NCBI GenBank assembly: GCA_965223085.1
Contig: OZ244981.1
Location: forward strand, 2,542,001-2,606,000
Source: CBDCVO01 sp965223085
Lineage (GTDB): Bacteria > Pseudomonadota > Gammaproteobacteria > Ga0077536
Length of the DNA stretch: 64,000 nt
Direction of reading: 5' to 3'
Each line of letters opens with the position of its first letter. Positions within the stretch are counted from its first letter, which is position 1. A program made the position numbers and the translations under genes. The notes below the pieces were generated by a model that saw nothing but the letters and a program-made list of their open reading frames with translations, ran no database searches and was not told the origin of the DNA. This document shows, in pieces, positions 53,083-61,907 of the stretch.

Positions 53083-53712
53083 TTAGCTCGCGGCGCTCGA
53101 GCGCGCGCTTACGGCGTTGTGCCAGCGAGCGACGTTCGTGCAATCGTCTGGGATCCCAAGCGACACCGCCGTGCCGAAATCGATCGCGCACTGGGCCGTG
53201 ATGTCGGCAACGGAATAGGAGTCGCGGCCGAGATACTCGTGTTTGCCGAGTTGCTCGTTCAGCTGCTGGTAGAACCAGGCGACGCGTTTTTTGCCGCGTT
53301 CCACCAGCGCTGGGATCAGATCCAAGCTCGTCGGACCCGGCAGGCCGCGTCCCGCGAGCGCATCAGTTTGATTGCGGAAATACTCGCCGATCGCACTGAT
53401 GCCGTTTATTTCCGAAAAACGTTCCCAGGCTTCGATTTCGGCCGCCTCCTTCGGGTCGTTGCCGAGTAGATTGGGCTGCGGGTGTTGCGCCTCAATGAAG
53501 TGGAAGATCGCGGGCGCTTCACGGATGACCGTGCCGTCGTCGAGTTCTAGTGCCGGTACAGTACCCCAGGGGTTGATCTTGAGGTATGCCTCGCCGCAGG
53601 TTTCGCCGCCGAGGATATCATGCTCGACCTTTTCCACGTCGAGGCCTTTTTCGGCCAGAAATATCCGCGCGCGACGCGGGTTTGGTGCCATCTGACAATC
53701 GTGTAGCTTCAT
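53083..53712 (-). CDS. Glutathione S-transferase
   Basis: 209 residues. Thioredoxin-like N-domain (MAPNPRRARIFLAEKGLDVEKVEHDI, NPWGTVPALELDDGTVIREAPAI) and helical C-domain with DSYSVADITAQCAIDF. Cytoplasmic detoxification or an isomerase role. GGAGG upstream of the start on the minus strand. Confidence 0.93.
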   Translation of the reverse strand: MKLHDCQMAPNPRRARIFLAEKGLDVEKVEHDILGGETCGEAYLKINPWGTVPALELDDGTVIREAPAIFHFIEAQHPQPNLLGNDPKEAAEIEAWERFSEINGISAIGEYFRNQTDALAGRGLPGPTSLDLIPALVERGKKRVAWFYQQLNEQLGKHEYLGRDSYSVADITAQCAIDFGTAVSLGIPDDCTNVARWHNAVSARSSAAS

Positions 53713-53807
53713 GGTGTTCCTCCTTTCGGGGCGTTAGCGGGTATCGCGTTGCGATTTGTAAGAGAAACACTACCAGACCGGCGGCGGCAGCGAAACGTTG
53801 GGACATC

Positions 53808-54022
53808 CTACTCGGCGGCGACTCGCAGGGGTCTGTGCCGCGCGAGGATGTCGAAATCTGCATGCATGTGCGGGACCGGCACGTTGCCGCGAATGGCGAC
53901 GGCGGCGTCCACGCAGTCGATAAGCTTGCGAACAGTATGTCCCAGGGGTGGCAGGTTCGGTAAATGGTCGCCGCAGCGTCACAATCGGCCGGTTCCATCG
54001 GCCGAAGATCGAGGACACACAC
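53808..54022 (-). pseudogene. VapC-like PIN toxin remnant (C-terminus)
   Basis: In one frame ADCDAAATIYRTC, in another GHTVRKLIDCVDAAVAIRG and then HMHADFDILARHRPLRV: together the C-terminal half of a PIN toxin, split by a one-base change at the run CACCCC. Truncated where the IS110 element begins. Confidence 0.65.
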
Positions 54023-54151
54023 TTTGCTCCCTTTGCTGCAGGTGCGAATCGATTCTCGTCTCGGATTGTGGGTGATGAGATGGACGCCCCTTATTCGGCG
54101 TCGATGCGCCACAATTGGTATGTAGTTCAATTTCACGAAGGAGCGTCCATC

Positions 54152-55192
54152 ATGGTCAGTATAATCGCAATAGATTTAGCAAAAAACGTCTTCCAGTTCG
54201 TTGGCGTAAATGACAGAACCCAACCGGTGTTCGAACATCGTTTACGTCGCAAAAAATTTGAGTTATTCATGCACAAGCAATCCCCCTGCTTGGTGGTCAT
54301 GGAAGCATGCTACATGTCGCACTATTGGGGGAGACGATTTCAAGCCATGGGCCATGAGGTCAAGTTAATTCCGCCGCAACACGTTAAACCGTTTGTGCGC
54401 GGCAATAAAACCGACCGTAACGATGCGTTAGCCATTGCGGAAGCCGCGTCGAGACCAAAATTAAAACCTGTGCCGGTAAAGTCTGTCGAGCAACAACAAA
54501 CTTTAGCCTTTCATCGTATTCGTGAACGACTGAAGCACCAACGCACCCAGCTGATGAATCAAACTCGTTCTCTGCTAGCGGAATTTGGTATGGTCATCGA
54601 TCAAGGACACAAAGCGTTCCGGGCCATGCTATTGCAAGCCATCGACCACGAATTACCCACACCCGCTTTTACTGAGGCGCTGCGGCAGACCTTTGATGAA
54701 TATCAACAAATCAATCAACGGATGGCGGTTATCGAGTAACACATCGAGCGTGCTATTGAGTATTCACCTGAGGCAGAGATTTTACGATCGATACCCGGTT
54801 TCGGCACCCTCACTACCTCGGCGTTTATCGCTACCATCGATCGTGGTCAGGCCTTTCATTCGCCTCGTGAGTTTGCCGTTTGGTTAGGCTTAACGCCAAA
54901 GACTGAAAGTAGCGGTGAGAAAAGGCGATTAAGTCACATTACAAAACGAGGTGATACCTACTTACGTACCTTGCTCATTCAGGGCGCGAATGCCGCCTTA
55001 CGCTGGGCCGCAAAACGGCAAGATAAATTCAGTCGGTGGGCCAACGACTTACTGAAACGACGTGGGCGACCGATTGCTATTGTTGCCGTTGCCCATAAGA
55101 TGGCCAGAATCGCTTGGACCTTGCTACAACGGCAAACCCCATTTCCAAGCACAAGCGATTTAACCTTAACCCCCGTCGGCGAACATCGATGA
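54152..55192 (+). pseudogene. IS110-family transposase with in-frame TAA
   Basis: SIIAIDLAKNVFQFVGVND, CLVVMEACYMSHYWGR, NKTDRNDALAIAEAA, then TAA 54737-54739, then HIERAIEYSPEAEILRSIPGFGTLTTSAFIA and RGDTYLRTLLIQGANAA in the same frame. A CAA to TAA change would explain it. GGAG precedes ATG 54152. It is the third distinct IS110 lineage in the window. Confidence 0.9.
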
Positions 55193-55635
55193 AATAAATG
55201 GCTTTTCCTACCTGGCTCAAGCCCGAATAGGACACGGTCTTTTAGACCGAGTGGGTGAATGGGCGGTCAGGTGCGGATCTCATTTGGGTCCTAGCGAGTC
55301 AATCCCTCGCTTTAAAGAGACCGAATATATGTCTAGCATGACTTTTTTGGAGCGTTTTTAAAGTCAATTCATCGAAGGTTCGACGACAACGGTTTACTGA
55401 ATACCGCTTATTCCGCGGGTACGGGAAACTTTGACCCGATTTTTATCGGGCGTCCATATATGTCCCAATTTCTCCGTGAACCACACCTAAAGTGCCTGTC
55501 CTTTAAAACTCTGTAGCTTGTTCCTAGGGTCGACAGGCCGTTAGCCCGTTCAATGAGAACCGCCCCGGGTTTGCCGGCCCGCAGATCCAGTGATTGTCGG
55601 AGGCTGCCGGGCGGTGACATGGACGAGATCGGGGC
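55193..55635. other. IS110 right flank, no gene
   Basis: Contains the probable right part of the IS110 element and pieces such as TTATCGGGCGTCCATATATG. No supported coding region. Confidence 0.5.
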
Positions 55636-56952
55636 TTAAGATCTGAATGGAGCCTGCGCTTCATTGAGATTCAAGACCCGCACTTCCCGTTGCGGGAATG
55701 GAATCGAAATGTCGTTTTCTTTCATGGCGTCCCAAATCATCAGCAGCAAATCGGCACCCACGCGGTTACCGCCATCGTCGATGCCTTCCATCCAGAATTC
55801 AATCAGGATGTCGACCCCAGAGTCACCAAAGCCGGCGATTTCGGCATTGGGTCTTTCTGCCAGCGGGACGTCCTCGCCACTGATCACTTGCGGGTGACTG
55901 GCTACCACCTTGCGCAGAATATCAAACAGCTTGTGAAGGTCGGTGCTGTAGGCTACTTGAAATTCGATCGAGTTGCGTCGTTTTTGATTGTTGTGGGTCC
56001 AGTTTGTGAAGGTGCTGGTGATGAAGGTTTCATTCGGTACCATGATGACTTTGCCATCCTAGGTTTCCAGTGCGGTGGAGCGCATGTTCATGGACTGAAT
56101 GATGCCGCAGCGGCCGTCTTGCAACTTGATGTGATCGCCCACCGACAGGGAACGGTCTAGCAGCAAGATAATGCCAGAGATGAAGTTCGACGCAATCGCT
56201 TGCAAGCCAAAGCCCAGACCCACCCCCAAGGCACCGCCAAACACCGCCAGGGTGGTCAGGTTGATGCCCATCACCTGCAACAGCAGGATGAACACCACCA
56301 TGTAGCGCACCACTTCAAAGAGCTTGGCAAATAACTCGCGAGTGCTCGGCGTTAGTTCTTCCTGATTGCGAATTATCTGTTGGCCGGCATTGTTTGAGAT
56401 TCGGCCGAGCCAGAACAGCAAGGAGCCGAACACCACCACCCGTAAGATGCTGTAGGCAGAAAACTCGATGTTGCCGATGATAAAATCAATGTCGTCAAGG
56501 TAGGTAATGGTCTCGTCGAGCCAGCCAAACACTGGCAGCAGGGCGATGGGGATCAGGGTCCATTTCATTAACGCCCGCAGCAGCCGGTGTTTGACAAAGC
56601 GGGCGATGACCGAATAGAGCAAGAACACCAGTGCTAATCCGCGACAGACGCGCACTAACCAGCTTTGCTCCACTATGTGCTTGCTCAGATCGACGGCGAA
56701 GGCTAAAAGCACCATGGCCAATACGGGGAACAGCAAAGCGCTGATGTGGCGAAGGCCAGCGCTAATGGGCGAAACGCTACCGGGCCGGTGCGCCGACACT
56801 AGCAGGGCCGAGTTGGTTTTGATGAGTTGCGCTAAAGAATAGGAAACCGCGATGGTCGCCAGCAGAATCCCGGCCCGGGCGTAGCACGGTGGGCTCGCGA
56901 TCCACTCACTCAGGTTTTGAACCAGGGTGTGAATTTTTTGGACGAGGCGATT
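55636..56952 (-). pseudogene. MscS-type mechanosensitive channel, in-frame TAG
   Basis: Several membrane helices, then the MscS pore helix VFGGALGVGLGFGLQAIASNFISGIILLLDRSLSVGDHI (pore core GALGVGLGFGLQAIASNF), the beta domain and a C-terminal domain (NSIEFQVAYSTDLH, GFGDSGVDILIEFW). TAG at 56059-56061 splits ALET from DGKVIMVPNETF. An aromatic residue is expected there. No start codon was found for the N-terminal extension seen back to 56952, so the 5' end may also be damaged. Confidence 0.85.
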
Positions 56953-57395
56953 GCTATCCTTGATTATTGTTCTCCTTATTCTACGTCCGCACCAAGATTA
57001 ACAGTACTTAAATCCATCGGAACGTTTCACCCCAGATTTGGCAGTGCCGTTGCCGGTGCAGCGAGCCTGAATTTACCCCTCAAGCCGATCACAAAAAATG
57101 GTCAGGTGCTATTCTCATCCGGCAGTGATGCGATACCCTGGGGCAGGGCGCGTGGTGATTAGCTTCGACACGAGACCATTGACGGCGCTGAAGTTGGTCT
57201 CACCCATTCTTCGCTCACGCGGTAAGAATCCTTTATTGATTGTTAGTTTTGCTACAGCTTTTTCGCCGCCTCGGCACGAGGGCTTTGGCCCCGTTATGCT
57301 GCAAACGGTGGACTACGCTATGCATGATAGAAAGACGCACGATCTTCCCGAGCACACCTTGCTATACCATGACGTTAATGTTTAGGAGAATCGTC
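56953..57395. other. Gap upstream of the hydrolase remnant
   Basis: No gene supported. The promoter of the plus-strand hydrolase should be here. Confidence 0.45.
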
Positions 57396-58384
57396 ATGCT
57401 CAGGAAATCAAACGCTAGCATTTTTGTTGTGATACTAATGCTCGTCTGCGGCGGGTCTGGGGCCTCAACACCTCGGATCACAGTGCTTTACGATGCGTTT
57501 GGGCGATCACCGGAACTGCACCAAGACTGGGGGTTTGCGGCATTGATCGAGGTCGGCGGTAAACGCGTATTGTTTGATACCGGCAACAACGCGGAGATTC
57601 TTGCGCACAACGCGAAGCAGTTGGGTGTTGATCTCAAGCGCCTCGATTTCGCCGTGATTTCGCATCGTCATGGCGACCATGTGGGTGGTCTTGCGCACTT
57701 GCTCGCCGTTAATCCAGCGGTGACAATTTATGCGCCGCGCGAAGGGTTTGGTGTGTTCGGTGCGGAGTTACCCCGTGAATTTCTGTCCGCAAACGAAGCC
57801 TTGCCGCCGCACATGCGTTATTGGAACGGCACGCCGGCCGAACGTTTGTGTTTCGGCAGCGCCTGGCCCGAGGCAATTTCCAGCTCGTCGGTGAAACCAC
57901 CGAAATCGCGCCCGGATTTCACATCGTAGCGCTGAAGGGTGAATCGGGCACGGATCTGCCGCTGGTCGAGTTATCGCTCGTGATCGAAACTGCCGACGGT
58001 ATCGTCGTCGTTGCCGGCTGTAGCCACCCGACGATCGAGCGAATTGTCGCGGCAGCGAAAGCTGCGACGAACGAGCCAATTCACCTCGTTATCGGCGGCA
58101 TGCACTTGATTCCGGCGCCACCGAACGAATTGCGGCGTATTGCACAAGCGCTGCACGACGAGTGGCGGGTGCGCTGGCTCGCGCCGGCCCACTGTACCGG
58201 CGAGCCGGCGTTTGAACAGCTGCAAGCGGTGTTTGCCGATCGCTACGTCTATGCCGGTCTGGGTACAGTTATCCCGATAGCAGGCGACGCGCTGGTAAAA
58301 AGTCGCCGTATACCGTCGCTAGGATCGGCTTCCATGCTGGGCACGGTCGCACCGCATACGGGTATATCTAAGCTGTCGCAGTGA
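57396..58384 (+). pseudogene. Exported metallo-beta-lactamase-fold hydrolase, frameshifted
   Basis: ATG 57396 with AGGAG upstream. Signal peptide NASIFVVILMLVCGGSGAS, then the metal site SHRHGDHVGGL. The frame shifts near 57860; the rest (VGETTEIAPGFHIVALKG, VVVAGCSHPTIERIV, LVIGGMHL, LAPAHCTGEPA) continues in another frame to 58384. Resembles periplasmic MBL hydrolases annotated as dihydropterin phosphate synthase-like. One base change separates it from a full gene. Confidence 0.85.
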
Positions 58385-58534
58385 GGTCTGCACGGCTTGC
58401 CATTGCGGCCGCCACTTGCAATGCATTCTCAAAATCGGGCATGTCCAGAGGCGCGGCGTTTCGTACTCTACCGTGCGTGTAATTATGGCCCGGCATGCGG
58501 GGTTTAAGTATGACAACGTGCTCCCATAATGCCT

Positions 58535-59410
58535 TTATACGGCTTTCCCCCGCCGTAACAATGCCCCGAGGCCGCCGATCGCAAACAACATCGAGGGCAG
58601 TGCGGGGGGTAGCGGTATAACGCTAACATTGTAACCGTGGGCGAGTGCCAGCATATCCAACTCCAATTGGCTGACGTTGCGACGTTCACCATTGCAGATC
58701 ACCGGTGCCATTAAGGCGCTACCACAGCCGGGCGATGGGGAAAGTTGTTGAATATGTCCAACATCGAAAAACGCGCCACCGTTTGTTTCCATTTGTACGT
58801 TAAGCTCGCTCGGGTCAAAAATGTTAGTCGTCTCGTCGATTTGATCGGACCAAGGCTTGAAGGGCCCACCGAAATCACCGAATACATCGAGCGTATAGAT
58901 GTCGCTAAATCCCATCATGTGGCCAATCTCGTGGAGCGCGACGCTAAACGCATCCGTCTCGACGAACGGCAGATTACTTGCATCATCGGGTGAGGTGTCG
59001 AAAAACACGCTGCCGATGTTTTCACTGTTGAACGTGATCGTGTGGGTAATGAACTGGGAGTGCGGTCCCTCGACGTCGATCTGCGTGCCGCAAGCGGGTT
59101 GCCCGACGCCGCCGCACCCGACGTTGACGTCGCCGCTCCAGATGCCGGCCGGACCGGTCGAGCCCAGATCGTCAAACGTAACGTCTACATCGACAGTGAT
59201 GGCATCGAGAATCAGGCTTTCCCAAGTCGCAATCGCAGCATCGAATGCGAGGCGACCATTTGCACTACTCGAACCGACGGCATCCCAGCTTTGGCCCGCA
59301 CCATCGATATACGTTGGATTAATCGACAGCGCCCAGGCAGGATTTGCGCACAACACCAGAACAGCGCAGCCTGTGATTAGAAAACGTTGCATTCTAAGTG
59401 AGGACATCAT
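58535..59410 (-). CDS. PEP-CTERM-type zinc metalloprotease
   Basis: About 291 residues from ATG 59410, placed 8 bases after GGAGG. Signal peptide (FLITGCAVLVLCANPAWA), secreted body with the zinc motif HEIGHMMGFSD, then the C-terminal sorting tail VIPLPPALPSMLFAIGGLG plus basic RRGK. Probably matrixin-like and exported, then processed by an exosortase encoded elsewhere. Confidence 0.88.
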   Translation of the reverse strand: MMSSLRMQRFLITGCAVLVLCANPAWALSINPTYIDGAGQSWDAVGSSSANGRLAFDAAIATWESLILDAITVDVDVTFDDLGSTGPAGIWSGDVNVGCGGVGQPACGTQIDVEGPHSQFITHTITFNSENIGSVFFDTSPDDASNLPFVETDAFSVALHEIGHMMGFSDIYTLDVFGDFGGPFKPWSDQIDETTNIFDPSELNVQMETNGGAFFDVGHIQQLSPSPGCGSALMAPVICNGERRNVSQLELDMLALAHGYNVSVIPLPPALPSMLFAIGGLGALLRRGKAV

Positions 59411-59624
59411 GACCATCACCTCCCCGCGGCCGCTTGATGTTAGGCATTGTCAGATATAACCTAGTGTTTCGCAACGCTGAATGTCGGGGGAATTTCACAA
59501 ATAGTGGGATGCCCCCCCGGCGTTTCTACTTCTCTAATCCCCAGTGGAATGCAGGTATTCCGTCGGAGCATGCAGAAAAAAAGTTATACTGCGTGCAGCG
59601 CAGAGAACCGATGACGTTCTTTTG

Positions 59625-59990
59625 CTATTGCCGGACAGTTTTTCGACGCCAGGTCATGAGGCTACCAAGCGCACTTAAGATCATAATTGCAGCAGGTGGT
59701 AATGGTACCGGTACGCCACATTTCACTATCGGGCTTAAATCGAATCCTAACGCTGATGCGAGAGAAATTGACGCGCCTTCAGGTATATAGACGGCGTCGA
59801 GTATCGCCGAGTTATCGAACGCCGCTGTAATGAACTTATAAGTCGAAGTCGGCATAGGTATATACTTGCGAGAGCGGAGGAGAGATAAAGCGTGCCTTCT
59901 GTGCCGGGTAATACCGACGGGTCGGTCATGTTATAGCGTGGTCGCGAGTTTTCGATACCCAAGGTCCAAGCTCTAAAAGTGCTTGTCTCC
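59625..59990 (-). pseudogene. PEP-CTERM protein remnant, frameshifted
   Basis: The C-terminal part ends with VPVPLPPAAIMILSALGSLM and WRRK, a sorting tail. The upstream part (FRAWTLGIENSRPRYNMTDP, GTEGTLYLSSALA) lies in another frame, joined near 59860. No start codon or signal peptide was identified, so the 5' end is also unclear. Confidence 0.6.
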
Positions 59991-60337
59991 GACAATGCCG
60001 CTTACGTAATCGTGGTCGAACGTAGGCGTGGTGACTTGCCCAAATAAAATTCTTCCAGATGAGTTGTTCGGATTTCTGGGTTGACAAGTAGCGTAGCGCT
60101 CAGGCCGCGCAAGTTGATGTGCTCGTGACAACATGCCGCTGCCGTCACACCACTTTGTGCGCGCCCCGCGATGAGTGCTTCTTACTGCGCTTTCGTGCGT
60201 CTTATCATCGATACACCAATAAGCTGTCGTTTGCTCGCAGCGGTCAACTGAGGATTTTAGGTTCAACTATGGGTCACTTCATCGAATCTATAAGCTTACG
60301 TAAACTATGCCTCCTGTGCATTTTGAGTTGAAAACCT
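59991..60337. other. Gap upstream of soxB
   Basis: No supported gene. Presumably holds the sox promoter; no clear regulatory site was recognised. Confidence 0.45.
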
Positions 60338-61579
60338 ATGGCATGGTCGCTTATCAAAACGGGCATCCGCGGTAACCAGGCGGACGAGCGCCACTTTCCG
60401 AAGCAGGGCGAGCTCAAGCCTCTTTATGATATTGTCATAATCGGTGGCGGCGGCCACGGACTGGCTACCGCCTATTATTTGGCGAAGTGCTGGGGCATCA
60501 CGAATGTCGCCGTATTAGAAAAGAGTTATCTAGGCGGCGGGAACACGGCGCGAAATACGACTATTATTCGTTCCAATTATTTAACCGCGGACGGGATTCG
60601 CTTCTATGATGAATCGCTAAGACTGTTTCGCGACCTAAGTCTCGAGTTGGATTACAACATCATGTACTCCGAGCGGGGCCACTTGACCTTAGCTCATACC
60701 GACGCTGCTGTGCGAACAGCGCGGTGGCGCGCAGAAGTGAATAAACACCTGGGGGTGAATTCGGAACTCGTTTATCCTGAAGACATCGCGAAACTGTGCC
60801 CAGAACTCAATCTCAGTGCCGAGGTGCATTTGCCGATACTCGGTGCCCTGTATCACCCGCCCGGTGCCCTCGCTCGGCACGACGCAGTGGCCTGGGGTTA
60901 CGCCAGACGAGCTGCAGAATACGGTGTTGACATTCATACCCACACCGAGGTGACCGGACTCAACATAGAAAACGGGTGCGTCAAAGGTGTGCAAACATCC
61001 CGCGGCAATATCGCCTGCGGGACGGTACTGCAAGCGGTGGCTGGTATGAGTTCGGAGGTGGCCGCAATGGCTGGTTTTAAGCTGCCGATCAAAACAATCC
61101 CCTTGCAAGCGTGCGTATCGGAGCCCGTGAAACCGTTTCTAGATCCGATCGTTGTCTCCGGGTCGTTACACGTTTATGTCTCGCAGTCATCACGCGGAGA
61201 ACTCGTAATGGGCGCAAGCGCTGATCCCTATCCGCTGTACGCCACCCGTTCGAGTTTGGAATTCAAGGAAGAACTCATGATGCATTTACTAGAATTATTT
61301 CCTTTTCTCGGTAAGTTGCGCGTCCTCAGACAGTGGGCCGGCATCACTGATATGACGCCCGATTTCAGTCCGGTGATGGGTCTAACGCCGGTGGAAAACT
61401 ATTTCATAGATGCCGGTTGGGGCACATGGGGATTCAAAGCGACACCGGTCTGCGGTAAGCGCCTAGCCGAAACCGTGGCGACCGGGAAAGTCCCTGATCT
61501 GATCAAACCGTTCGAATTGGAACGCTTTTATCGCTTCGAACAACTCAGTGAGCGCGCCGCCGCCGCCGTGGGTCATTAG
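60338..61579 (+). CDS. soxB: Sarcosine oxidase beta subunit
   Basis: 413 residues. FAD fold VIIGGGGHGLATAYYLAK, LEKSYLGGGNTARNTTIIRSNYL (region of covalent flavin attachment), PVMGLTPVENYFIDAGWGTWGFKATP. Oxidatively demethylates sarcosine to glycine with the alpha, gamma and delta subunits. First visible gene of soxB-D-A. Confidence 0.93.
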   Translation: MAWSLIKTGIRGNQADERHFPKQGELKPLYDIVIIGGGGHGLATAYYLAKCWGITNVAVLEKSYLGGGNTARNTTIIRSNYLTADGIRFYDESLRLFRDLSLELDYNIMYSERGHLTLAHTDAAVRTARWRAEVNKHLGVNSELVYPEDIAKLCPELNLSAEVHLPILGALYHPPGALARHDAVAWGYARRAAEYGVDIHTHTEVTGLNIENGCVKGVQTSRGNIACGTVLQAVAGMSSEVAAMAGFKLPIKTIPLQACVSEPVKPFLDPIVVSGSLHVYVSQSSRGELVMGASADPYPLYATRSSLEFKEELMMHLLELFPFLGKLRVLRQWAGITDMTPDFSPVMGLTPVENYFIDAGWGTWGFKATPVCGKRLAETVATGKVPDLIKPFELERFYRFEQLSERAAAAVGH

Positions 61580-61616
61580 CTGTAATCAACATAACAACTG
61601 TAGGTCTCGACCAGCG

Positions 61617-61907
61617 ATGAAATTGATGCCATGCCCTATGAACGGCTTGCGAAACATCTCGGAATTTGTGTGCGGTGGCGAAGTCGTCTCGATGCCGGCG
61701 CCAAACAGCTGCAGCAGTCGTGAATGGGCAGATTATCTTTTTATGGAAAATAACACCAAGGGCGTCGTGCAGGAATGGTGGTTACATGTGGCGACGTCTT
61801 ATTGGTTCATCGCCGAGCGTGATACCGTAACCAACGAGATCATCAAGACCTATCCGGCTGACGAAATATATCGCCAGCGCGTCGACTACGCGGATCCGTC
61901 GACATGA
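61617..61907 (+). CDS. soxD: Sarcosine oxidase delta subunit
   Basis: 96 residues from ATG 61617. CPMNGLRNISEFVCGGEV and EWWLHVATSYWFIAERDTVTNEI are family hallmarks. The zinc-binding CxxC of classic SoxD is replaced by CPMN, so it probably binds no zinc or binds it differently. ATGA overlap with soxA. Confidence 0.92.
   Translation: MKLMPCPMNGLRNISEFVCGGEVVSMPAPNSCSSREWADYLFMENNTKGVVQEWWLHVATSYWFIAERDTVTNEIIKTYPADEIYRQRVDYADPST

Noticed and set aside
59991..60337. A gene at 59973-60266 on the minus strand
   Set aside because: It runs through the region of the sorted-protein remnant in the wrong frame and has no domain or signal peptide.
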